Assembly (NCBI GenBank): GCA_029233925.1
Contig: JARGOX010000032.1
Location: 1-44,700, forward strand
Source of the DNA: Rhizobiaceae bacterium
GTDB taxonomy: Bacteria; Pseudomonadota; Alphaproteobacteria; Rhizobiales; Rhizobiaceae
Direction of reading: 5' to 3'
Length of the DNA: 44,700 bases
Translations under genes and position numbers: made by a program
Notes under the pieces: generated by a model
Databases searched by the model: none
Told to the model about the DNA's origin: nothing
The model's input: only the letters and a program-made list of their open reading frames with translations
Part shown: in pieces, positions 1-8,112 of the stretch
How positions within the stretch are numbered: position 1 is the first letter of the stretch
Layout of the letters: every line of letters starts with the position of its first letter

Positions 1-125
1 TACCGGAAAACACCGATGGCTATAAACCAGCTACACCACGAGCGGGGACACGACCGGTTGCTTCGCCAAACCTGGAGCTTTGATGCCGTGAAGAATTACT
101 GGCTGATCATGTCACAAGCCGCCAT

Positions 126-953
126 TCATGTGGCTTTGACAGCTACTCCGAGTTCAATCAGTCTTTGTTTGAGATTTGACGTCATTTCCCGTTTCTTACG
201 GCCGAAATTGGGGGTGACGAAGGGCAGTTTCGAAAGAACAGCCCGCCGATATTTGCTTAAATTTACCTGCGGCAGGCCGATGATATTAATAAGATCGGTT
301 CTATAGCTGGTTTCGCCGCAGTAAAGCGTCGGAATGCCCATGGCGAAACATGGCAACGCGCAATGAATACGTGACGTAATGACGAGTGTCGCCGAGTTAC
401 GATAGTATGACAGCAGATCACGAGCAATAGATAGTTTCGTTTCATTGCTCAAACCCAAAAAGGGCAAGGCGTGTGAAACCTTGGTATAATCTGCGCGTTC
501 TTTTCTATTGAACAGGCGTTTGTCCAAATCGACCAATACGACTTTTTGGGTTTCTGGCGTCGTCTTTCTTTCATCAAATGTCATGGTTGCACAACCACTG
601 ACATAGGCTTCGACGCTCCAACTGCGGATGATGTCTGCCGTGCCGGAATCGCGGCAACCAATGGGCTCGAATTTCTTGAGATACTTCCAGTGCTTCCGAT
701 AGGCTTCAGCGGCCTCGGGCACCAGGTGAAAGCCAAAAAACAGCGGAATGACCCGGTCCGATGGTGGCCATTGTTCAGGCTCCTGCGTGAACCAGCCATT
801 CATGACCACGACACACTCCTGACCCTCGTATTGGTGCAGAAAGTCACGCTCAACAAAGTGATCGGTGTGTTCAACGTGCTGGGCAACAGCCAAGGTTTGA
901 ATGTTGTCGCCAATGTTCAACGAGTTTTTGTATTTCAACAGGCCGATTTTCAA
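126..953 (-). CDS. polysaccharide pyruvyl transferase family protein
   Basis: The product is a 275-residue protein resembling the polysaccharide pyruvyl transferase family, which transfers pyruvyl ketals from phosphoenolpyruvate to sugars of exopolysaccharide or LPS. The N-terminus (MKIGLLKYKNSLNIGDNIQT) carries the family's 'N.GD..q' start. The C-terminal half contains the 'vITSRIHCALPCFAMGIPTL' block, where the R-x-H motif typical of the family sits. The start is a TTG at 951-953 with a GAGGA Shine-Dalgarno sequence about 8 bases upstream; no in-frame ATG fits. It lies 225 bp downstream of the GT25 gene on the same strand, which suggests a surface-glycan locus continuing beyond the window. 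The acceptor sugar cannot be read from the sequence. Confidence 0.82.
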   Translation of the reverse strand: MKIGLLKYKNSLNIGDNIQTLAVAQHVEHTDHFVERDFLHQYEGQECVVVMNGWFTQEPEQWPPSDRVIPLFFGFHLVPEAAEAYRKHWKYLKKFEPIGCRDSGTADIIRSWSVEAYVSGCATMTFDERKTTPETQKVVLVDLDKRLFNRKERADYTKVSHALPFLGLSNETKLSIARDLLSYYRNSATLVITSRIHCALPCFAMGIPTLYCGETSYRTDLINIIGLPQVNLSKYRRAVLSKLPFVTPNFGRKKREMTSNLKQRLIELGVAVKAT

Positions 954-1178
954 ATCATTTCCTCGTCAAGGTTTTCGATGGCCATCGCAATGGCGATCAT
1001 CAGGCATTGCATTCTGACGATGTATTTTATCAAAAGAGAGGTTTTCCGCAGATGGGCGTTGGTGGAAAGACGTATCGCATGCGACTGCACGTCATACATA
1101 AATTCCTTTGTAAAATACTACTGTAACGAGCATTCTGATGGGGCAATTCAAGACAAATTGGTTCCATTTGAAGGGGTT

Positions 1179-1985
1179 CTACTGGATATCCGGCGCCAGG
1201 CCAGTGCCTTCAAAAGGGACATCAACAACCCGGCTTACGGTCAGGGCCTGTTGGAGTTTCTGCTTCAACCGGCGGCCCCCTGTGGGTTTGGGCTGCGCCA
1301 GCGTATGCTGTTCATGCAATGCACGCGCTGGCTCCAGGAGGCTTGCAAGTTGCGGAGTCTCGTTTCCGCGATTGAGCACAAAGTCCTGAATGCACAGTGC
1401 AGGATACATCTGGAATATGCGAAACTGCGATGCAACGCCCATGAAGGGGTTGAATAGGGTTTCGTCGGCGGGTTCCGAGAAACTGCCACTTGTCAGTTTC
1501 AACAGCTTTTGAGCCGCATTGCGATGGAGATAATATCCGCCGGTGCCAGCGTGGTTCGTAAGCAGCCGTGCAATCCTTCTTCCGTGGCCCACATTTTTTG
1601 AAAAAAGAGACGTGCGAATTTTTTGTCGGGTGGTTTCAGCCTTGAGTATGTCAATGTTCTCGGGAATCCAGCAATCTGACGTGAGGAATGCGCCGGCGAG
1701 GGGATCGATAAACACATCATCCTCGCAGATCAACACCCAATCACGGTCACCTTCAGCGACATTCTTCCAAGCCAACCGATGACTGAGCGTGCAACCGATT
1801 TGTGGTCGCGTGCGTTGGTGGTATCCGCTGCGGACAGATTTATGCCACTCTACATCTGCATCTGAAAGAGACAGGCCATCGACACCGTTCAGCCTTTCCA
1901 TTTCAACCCCAATTGGAGAAAATTGTTGCCGCATGAAATCAAGGCGTGCCGGGGAGCGTTCAAGATTGATAACCAACACTTTCAT
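1179..1985 (-). CDS. glycosyltransferase family 25 protein
   Basis: This 268-residue protein fits glycosyltransferase family 25, which includes LPS outer-core beta-galactosyltransferases. Visible hallmarks are the N-terminal 'VLVINLERSPARL' strand, 'RPQIGCTLSHRLAWK' (the family's GC..SH..w block) near residues 60-75, and the acidic 'ICEDDVFI' motif near residue 88, which binds the metal-nucleotide sugar. A later 'HAGTGGYYLHRNAAQKLL' block is also typical (the family's G..GY.is..gA..l). An AGGGG Shine-Dalgarno sequence precedes the ATG at 1985. It is probably cotranscribed with the pyruvyl transferase downstream, and both likely decorate LPS or capsule. The donor and linkage are unknown. Confidence 0.88.
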   Translation of the reverse strand: MKVLVINLERSPARLDFMRQQFSPIGVEMERLNGVDGLSLSDADVEWHKSVRSGYHQRTRPQIGCTLSHRLAWKNVAEGDRDWVLICEDDVFIDPLAGAFLTSDCWIPENIDILKAETTRQKIRTSLFSKNVGHGRRIARLLTNHAGTGGYYLHRNAAQKLLKLTSGSFSEPADETLFNPFMGVASQFRIFQMYPALCIQDFVLNRGNETPQLASLLEPARALHEQHTLAQPKPTGGRRLKQKLQQALTVSRVVDVPFEGTGLAPDIQ

Positions 1986-2068
1986 CGAGATACCCCTTCA
2001 GCTTCGCATGCTCACTTTACGAAAACGCGTGTTGCAAGTGGATGAGTGTGCTTTGATCGCCCGGATTC

Positions 2069-2791
2069 TCAATCGCGCAAGGCTTGCTGGTGGGCTTTCA
2101 CCAGATCGGCCATGGAATTGAAACGGAAATTGACATCAGGCAGGTTGCCGGGGTTCATGGTTGCGCCGAAGCCATCCTTGTCGTGGCGACGATAGATCCA
2201 GCAGGATGCCAGACCATGGCGTTTACCCGGGACATGGTCGTGAAACATGCTTTCCGCCGTGTGCAGGATATCCTGTTTTTCAACACCATGGGCTTTCAGT
2301 TTGTCGAGCATATAGTCGAAATTGCGATCGGATGGTTTGTAGGAGCCGACATCCTCGGCCGTGTAGATGGCGTCAAATTCCACGCCCAGGCGCTCGTTGC
2401 TGCCGGCAAAGCTCTCATTGTCGACGTTTGAAAGGATCACCAGTTTGAAATGTTTCTTCAAGTATTGCAGGGCGTCTGCGGAGTCGGGGAATGCCGGCCA
2501 GTCTTTGACGGATCGGCCATAAGCGGCACATTCTTCCAGGCTGCTGGACACGCCCCATTCCTCGGCCAGCCGCTTGTAGACAATTGCCAACAGCGCGCTA
2601 TATCGCTTTGTCGGTGTCCAGGCCTGTTGTGATGATTCATGCCGCGCATGCGCCTCCAGAATATCATCGCGCGACAGGCCGCGATCCACCCTTGCGGTTA
2701 GCGGCTTCAACCCCTCCACCATGCCCGATTCCCAATCGATAAGTGTGCCGTAGCAATCGAAGGTCAGGGCTTTGAAGTCTGTCAATCTCAT
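2069..2791 (-). CDS. haloacid dehalogenase, type II-like HAD hydrolase
   Basis: This is a 240-residue HAD-superfamily hydrolase closest to the 2-haloacid dehalogenase (type II) group. Motif I is 'LTFDCYGTLIDWESG', whose Asp is the nucleophile. Motif II is 'LVILSNVDNESF', motif III is the Lys in 'SYKPSDRNFDYML', and the C-terminal 'HTAESMFHDHVPGKRHGL' block replaces the usual DD motif. I chose the ATG at 2789-2791 because an AAGGA Shine-Dalgarno sequence lies just upstream; an in-frame ATG 36 bp earlier has none. The family includes true L-haloacid dehalogenases and small-molecule phosphatases, so the substrate is open. It stands alone between the glycan genes and the divergent nuclease operon. 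Confidence 0.85.
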   Translation of the reverse strand: MRLTDFKALTFDCYGTLIDWESGMVEGLKPLTARVDRGLSRDDILEAHARHESSQQAWTPTKRYSALLAIVYKRLAEEWGVSSSLEECAAYGRSVKDWPAFPDSADALQYLKKHFKLVILSNVDNESFAGSNERLGVEFDAIYTAEDVGSYKPSDRNFDYMLDKLKAHGVEKQDILHTAESMFHDHVPGKRHGLASCWIYRRHDKDGFGATMNPGNLPDVNFRFNSMADLVKAHQQALRD

Positions 2792-3057
2792 GGTCTGTTC
2801 CTTGATGTCGATGGCCTTGATCAGCATATCTACGCAATATCAGGCCATATTGGAGCCTGCAACTGATGGTCGCGCTGCAATTATTCCATTTGCCGGCAAG
2901 CGACTTGTTGTGTGGTCTCTATTGAATTTGAACGGCACTGACCGGTATATTCTTTTGAAATCAAAGAGATTTACCCGTGCCATGACTTGGAAAACAGTGA
3001 TAGATCTTGACGCCGTTGGGTGAACCAGTCGCGGTCATCTGCAGGATTTGAGGCTTA

Positions 3058-4293
3058 ATGACCATACGTATATTGCATACCGCTGATCTGCACCTGGACT
3101 CGCCGCTGCGCAGTCTGGCGATGAAAGATCCGCGTCTTGAAGCGCAGATTCGAACCGCCAGCCGGTCGGCGCTCGAGACCATGGTGCGCTATTGCATTGA
3201 CGAGGACGTCCAAGCCCTGCTGATCGCGGGCGATCTTTACGACGGACAGGAACGCAGCGCCAAGACGGCGGCCTATCTCGCAACCCAGATGGATCGATTG
3301 GGCGATGCGGGCATCCGGGTCTTTTATATCAAGGGCAACCATGATGCGGAAAACCCCATCTCCGGCGAGATCGCGCTGCCGGACAATGTGCATGTTTTTG
3401 ACGGGCGCGGCGGCAAGGTCCAATTGGGCGACGAAGAAATCTATATTCACGGTGTGAGTTTCCGCGACAAACACGCGCCCGACAGCCTGCTGCCGAAATA
3501 TTCCAGCCCGCAGCCTTCGGCGATCAATATTGCCATGATGCACACGTCGCTGGGCGGTGCCTCCGGGCATGACCGTTATGCGCCTTGCTCGGTGGCGGAA
3601 CTCACGGCATCCGGTTTCGACTATTGGGCATTGGGACATGTGCACAAACGCCAGGTGCACTCTCAATCACCCTGGATTGTCATGCCTGGCATGCCGCAAG
3701 GCCGCGACATCGGTGAGGCCGGGCCAAAATCGGCAACATTGCTGACCATTTCCGACGGCAGCATAAAGGTAAGCGAAATCTCGACCTCTGTTATCGAGTT
3801 CCGTGAGGTCATCTGCGTGCTGGATGGTTTGGAAGGCAATGACACGATCCGCGCCCATCTGCGAGAGGCCTTGCGTGCAGAGGCGGAAGCAGGCTCCGCA
3901 ATTCTGCGGCTGCGATTGTGTGGAGAAACACCCTATGCCTGGCATATGCGGCGCGACGCAGACTATTGGGCCGCGACATTGGGGTCCCTGGCGCAAGAGG
4001 CTGGCGACCTGTGGATCGAAAAGTTCACCATTGATCTGATTGAGCCGACCGTCGTGTCACCGGACGGCGTGAATGCCTTGCGCGATGTTCAGCAACTGAT
4101 GGCCGATATCAGTCAGGAAGAGGGGTTTGCGGCGGACGCGCAAGCGGAAATGGAACAGATACTGTCGCTGCTTCCGACCGACCGCCGACGCGAGCTTGTC
4201 CCGGATGTCGCGGCGCAAGACGCTCTGCTTGCCCGTTTGAAGGAAGAGTCCATCCTGTCGATGGCCGCACAAATGCGGGGGCAGGGCACATGA
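3058..4293 (+). CDS. YhaO/SbcD-type DNA repair exonuclease (metallophosphoesterase)
   Basis: This is a 411-residue calcineurin-like phosphoesterase of the YhaO/SbcD/Mre11 type. The metal-binding residues are all visible: D10 and H12 in 'HTADLHLDSP', D59 in 'AGDLYDG', N94-H95-D96 in 'IKGNHD', H162 in 'AMMHTS', and H194/H196 in 'ALGHVHKRQ'. The C-terminal 200 residues would form the capping and ATPase-interacting region. Its stop overlaps the start of the next gene by 4 bp (ATGA), so the nuclease and ATPase are translationally coupled, as usual for SbcCD-like pairs. It is expected to cut DNA ends or hairpins in the cytoplasm, powered by the partner. The pair is nearer to Bacillus YhaO/YhaN than to E. 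coli SbcDC. Confidence 0.9.
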   Translation: MTIRILHTADLHLDSPLRSLAMKDPRLEAQIRTASRSALETMVRYCIDEDVQALLIAGDLYDGQERSAKTAAYLATQMDRLGDAGIRVFYIKGNHDAENPISGEIALPDNVHVFDGRGGKVQLGDEEIYIHGVSFRDKHAPDSLLPKYSSPQPSAINIAMMHTSLGGASGHDRYAPCSVAELTASGFDYWALGHVHKRQVHSQSPWIVMPGMPQGRDIGEAGPKSATLLTISDGSIKVSEISTSVIEFREVICVLDGLEGNDTIRAHLREALRAEAEAGSAILRLRLCGETPYAWHMRRDADYWAATLGSLAQEAGDLWIEKFTIDLIEPTVVSPDGVNALRDVQQLMADISQEEGFAADAQAEMEQILSLLPTDRRRELVPDVAAQDALLARLKEESILSMAAQMRGQGT

Positions 4294-7200
4294 TGCGCCT
4301 GCGCAAACTGGATCTGACGCGTTTTGGCCATTTCACCGACCAGAGTATCGATTTTGGTGACAGGCATGCAAAAGGCTCCGACTTCCACATAGTCTATGGC
4401 GCCAACGAGGCGGGTAAGACCACGACAATGGAGGGGTACCTGCGGCTGCTTTATGGTTTTCCGGCCAGGGATGCCTATGCATTCAAGCATCAACGCGCCA
4501 ATCTTTGCGTCGGCGGGACAATTGAGATCAACGACACGGATCATGGGTTGACCCGCCTGTCCACACGCAACGCCAATCTGCTGGATGCCACCGGCGACGT
4601 GGTGCCGGAGGCCTTGCTGCAATCGGCGCTGGGTGGCTTGTCGATGGAGGATTACCGCAAACTCCTGTGCCTTGATGACGAGACGATCGAGGTGGGTGGC
4701 GACGAGATCACCAAAAGCAAGGGCGATATTGGACGGCTTTTGTTTTCAGCGGCTGCCGGCGTCAGCGATCTGTCTGAGATCCTCGACAAGGTCGAGGAAA
4801 TGACGCTCGACATCTACAGAAAAGGCGGCAGCAAATCTCTCTTCGCAGAGCTCAAACGCCAGCACGATCAGGTGAGCAGGGAAATCAGGGATCACGATGT
4901 CAGCGCGTCGGACTATCGCGGCCTGCGCGATGCACGCGATCGCGCAGGCGAAGTTGAAGCCGAATTGCGCCAACAAAAGAAGACGCTGTCTTTGACCCGG
5001 GTGCAATTGGAGGCGATCATCAAGGCCCACCCTCTGGCGCGCGAACTGTGTGACACCGAAGCCGAGCTCGAACCGATTGCACACTATCCGGACGCGCTGG
5101 ATATCGATCCTGAAACCCTGGTGAACATGCTTTCCCGGCGCGTCGGATTGGTTGCTGCGCGTGATCGCGCCGCCAAAGAGCTGGAGGATTTGGAGGAAAA
5201 GCGCCAGGCGCTGGTTCCTAGGCCCGACGCCCTTGCCAGGGCCAAACCGCTCGATGCCCTCAAGGTACTGAAGAGCAGAGTAGAAACGGCGCAATTCGAT
5301 CTGCCAAAGCGCCAGGCGCAAATGGCCGATGAGTTGAAGGAGATGACCCGTCGCCTGTCGGATCTCGGCATTGATATCGCAGACGACCCCACGCGTTTTG
5401 TCCTTGGTGAAGCACAATTGGCGGCCCTTGAACTGCATCGTAACCTGTTGCTGGATGCTGAAAAAACATTGGAGGCTGACAGCAACGAAGCGCAGGCTGC
5501 GGCAGAAAAACTTGATGAGGCAAGCAAAGCTCAAAAGACCGTTGAGGCCGCCGCAAGCGTTGGACCGGAACTGAGTGCGCTCATGGCGCGCTACCATGGC
5601 GATATGCTGCTTGAGAAAGTAACCGCAGCACGCCACGAACTGGCGCTGAACAAACGGCAATTGACGTCGAAACTCCAAGCTCTCACCCGGCTAGACAAGA
5701 CATTTGATGATGTACCCGTCATTGCCGTGACAGCTGCACAGGCCAAGGCTTTGGCCGGGCAGATCGTCAAAGCGGAAGAAAAGCGGGCATTGTCGCACGA
5801 GCATTTGACGGCAATGGAACAAAATTGGGGTGAGGCAAAGCGTGCGCTGGAATTGAGCAGTGCATTGCCGGAATTGATCAGTGATGCCGCTGCAGCTGAA
5901 ACCCGCCGACAGCGCGATGCGCTGTGGGTGGCGCATCGTGCAGCGCTGGTTGACGAGACGGCAGACCGTTTTGAGATGGCCATGCATGCCGATGATGACA
6001 AGCGCAGCATAAGGGAAGGGCAGGCCAGGGAAATCGCCGATCATCGGCAGGCCATTCGCGCAGAGATCGAAGCGCGTCAGGTCTTTGAGACGGCCAGCAA
6101 GGCGCATGAGGACGCAAAGGCACAGGCCGCGCGCCTGCACCAACAGCTCGTCGGTCTTCTGCAGGCCTGTGCCTTGCCTGACAGTCTCATGGCCGATGAA
6201 TTGAGCCAATGGGTTCAGCAGGTTGAGGACGCGCAACAGACGAAAGCAATTTGCGCTGCAATCGGTAATGAACATGCACCCCTGTTTCAGAGGGCAAGCG
6301 ACCTGCAGGATGCGCTTGCAACAGAGCTTGGTGAACCAGACGCAGAGCTGGACGCGCTTGTCTCCATGGCGCGGGTACGCATGGCACAATACGATGAAGA
6401 ACAGAGAAACATTCAAAATGCCGAGGCTGATTTCGCCCGGGAGGCAGCGGAAGTGGAACGCCGTGAAGCCCGGCGTGCGCAATCAGCAGAAACACGTTCC
6501 GCAGCCCGCCAGGCATGGGATGCCTATATTGCACAGCATCTGCCCGATGTGACGGCGCAGATCGACCTGTTGGATGCCCTGCCGACTTTGCGCGCCCTGC
6601 GCGAGATCAATGAACGCAAGACTGGGGTTCGCCGGCAGATTGAAGGCATGGAGCATGATCTGGCGCTTTTTGAAGCCGGTATCGGCGCGCTCGGGTTCAT
6701 TGGGGATGTTTCATCGGAAAGTGACCCTTTGGCTGTTTTCGCCGCCTGTGAGGCCGAGGTGTCAGCGGCACTGCGCATTGAGACAGACCTTGTTGGTCTG
6801 GTTTCTCGCATCCAGTCGGAGAAAGCCGATCTCGATGCAAGCCATGCTGCGCTTCAGGCAATCGATGCACAAGTCCGCGAACTGGCCGCCGGTTTTGATC
6901 CCGAGATCAAGACGGCAACACTGGAGGACCTGCGCGAGGCTGTGAAAACGGCAACCAAAGCGATCGACTTGCGGGCGACGGCAAAGGTCATGGCGCAAGA
7001 GCTTCTGTCCGTGCTGAATGTGACAACAAGAGAGCAGGCCGAAGCAGAACTGGCTGCCATGACAGGCCAGCAGGCCGCGGCGGATTTGCAGGAAATCGAC
7101 ACCGAGATCAGCCGGATTGAGCAGGCACTCGACAAAGCCATTGAGGAGCGCACGGCCGCCACACTTGCCTTGAACGCAGTGATTGGTGACAGCGATATTG

Positions 7201-7733
7201 CGGCCCTGACAGCCCGCAAACGCACGATCGAGGCTGAAATGGAGGCGGCGCTCCTGAAATATCTGGAGGGCCGGTTTGGCCACATGCTGGCAGATCGGGC
7301 CATCCGCCGTTACCGCGACAGTCATCGCAGCGGCATGATGGCAGCGACCGAAAAGGCATTCAGTGACCTCACCAATGGCGCCTATGGCGCCCTGACGACG
7401 CAGCCTGGCGCCGGTGCCGAAATGCTCATGGCCATACAGTCCTCCGATCAGGTGGCAAAGGAAGCCTCCGCCATGTCCAAGGGAACACGGTTCCAGCTTT
7501 ACCTGGCGCTACGCGCCGCCGCCTATGAACAGATGGCGTCGAACGGCACGATCCTGCCGTTCTTCTGCGACGATGTGTTTGAAACCTTCGACGAACAACG
7601 CACCCGCGCGGCCTGCGGTCTGATGCATCGGATCGGGCAAACAGGCCAGGCCATCTATCTCACCCATCACCAGCACGTCGTGGACATTGCCCGCGAGGTC
7701 TGCGGTGGGGAGGTCAGCATTCATGCGTTGTAG
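4290..7733 (+). CDS. YhaN/SbcC-like coiled-coil AAA ATPase
   Basis: This 1147-residue SMC/Rad50-like ATPase is the partner of the upstream nuclease. The Walker A is 'YGANEAGKTTT' (K43), following 'KLDLTRFGHF'. The C-terminal head has 'MSKGTRFQLYLALRAAAYEQ' in the signature-motif position, a Walker B-like 'LPFFCDDVFETFDE', and 'AIYLTHH' as switch histidines. The middle, roughly residues 190-1000, is Ala/Glu/Arg/Leu-rich coiled coil. I see no C-x-x-C zinc hook at the midpoint, which separates it from canonical SbcC/Rad50 and agrees with the YhaN family. It overlaps the nuclease gene by 4 bp. A role in DNA-end processing is inferred from the family. Confidence 0.88.
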   Translation: MMRLRKLDLTRFGHFTDQSIDFGDRHAKGSDFHIVYGANEAGKTTTMEGYLRLLYGFPARDAYAFKHQRANLCVGGTIEINDTDHGLTRLSTRNANLLDATGDVVPEALLQSALGGLSMEDYRKLLCLDDETIEVGGDEITKSKGDIGRLLFSAAAGVSDLSEILDKVEEMTLDIYRKGGSKSLFAELKRQHDQVSREIRDHDVSASDYRGLRDARDRAGEVEAELRQQKKTLSLTRVQLEAIIKAHPLARELCDTEAELEPIAHYPDALDIDPETLVNMLSRRVGLVAARDRAAKELEDLEEKRQALVPRPDALARAKPLDALKVLKSRVETAQFDLPKRQAQMADELKEMTRRLSDLGIDIADDPTRFVLGEAQLAALELHRNLLLDAEKTLEADSNEAQAAAEKLDEASKAQKTVEAAASVGPELSALMARYHGDMLLEKVTAARHELALNKRQLTSKLQALTRLDKTFDDVPVIAVTAAQAKALAGQIVKAEEKRALSHEHLTAMEQNWGEAKRALELSSALPELISDAAAAETRRQRDALWVAHRAALVDETADRFEMAMHADDDKRSIREGQAREIADHRQAIRAEIEARQVFETASKAHEDAKAQAARLHQQLVGLLQACALPDSLMADELSQWVQQVEDAQQTKAICAAIGNEHAPLFQRASDLQDALATELGEPDAELDALVSMARVRMAQYDEEQRNIQNAEADFAREAAEVERREARRAQSAETRSAARQAWDAYIAQHLPDVTAQIDLLDALPTLRALREINERKTGVRRQIEGMEHDLALFEAGIGALGFIGDVSSESDPLAVFAACEAEVSAALRIETDLVGLVSRIQSEKADLDASHAALQAIDAQVRELAAGFDPEIKTATLEDLREAVKTATKAIDLRATAKVMAQELLSVLNVTTREQAEAELAAMTGQQAAADLQEIDTEISRIEQALDKAIEERTAATLALNAVIGDSDIAALTARKRTIEAEMEAALLKYLEGRFGHMLADRAIRRYRDSHRSGMMAATEKAFSDLTNGAYGALTTQPGAGAEMLMAIQSSDQVAKEASAMSKGTRFQLYLALRAAAYEQMASNGTILPFFCDDVFETFDEQRTRAACGLMHRIGQTGQAIYLTHHQHVVDIAREVCGGEVSIHAL

Positions 7734-8112
7734 GGGTTTGTGCAATAATGAATGACCAGCTAGGTCGCTGCTGTCTTTGCAATGCAATCCGGTATGCACT
7801 TGGCTAAGGCAATCGGGGTTGATTAGAGCCCCTTTGTGATGGGCCTTAATCGAACAGCGTGCAAGCCCTATCGGTACACCGAAATAACAGTTAAAAATTC
7901 CATAAAATTCGAGCACTAGCAAACCATCACAACGACACCTTTGTCGAGAGAAAGCTGTTTTCGGTTGTGTGGTATCTTGTTGGCAGCTTGAATAATTGAG
8001 TGACTAAAATATTCATAGCCCAGTAGTTCAAATAGCCCACGCATGGTTGAGTATAGTAGCGCGAAAATATTATTTACATTAGGATTTCAGTTGCTTCTGA
8101 GGACGATATAGT
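7734..8112. other. intergenic region before the TIR gene
   Basis: This 379-bp stretch is visibly more AT-rich than the DNA to its left. I found no convincing gene in it and no strong terminator after the YhaN-like gene. A possible promoter lies at 8047-8076. No tRNA, direct repeats or integrase-site signature was recognised. Confidence 0.5.
8047..8076 (+). promoter_or_regulatory. possible promoter of the TIR-pentapeptide gene
   Basis: TTGAGT at 8047-8052 is followed after 18 bp by TATTTA at 8071-8076, with an overlapping alternative TATTAT at 8068-8073. The ATG lies about 37 bp downstream and has a TGAGGA Shine-Dalgarno sequence at 8098-8103. This is a weak pattern match in AT-rich DNA. Confidence 0.3.

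Noticed and set aside
546-1457. 303-residue open frame on the plus strand
   Set aside because: It is antisense to the pyruvyl transferase and GT25 genes, both of which have clear motifs.
4746-5678. 310-residue minus-strand frame inside the YhaN-like gene
   Set aside because: Codon structure supports the ATPase reading; the reverse translation shows no recognisable domain.
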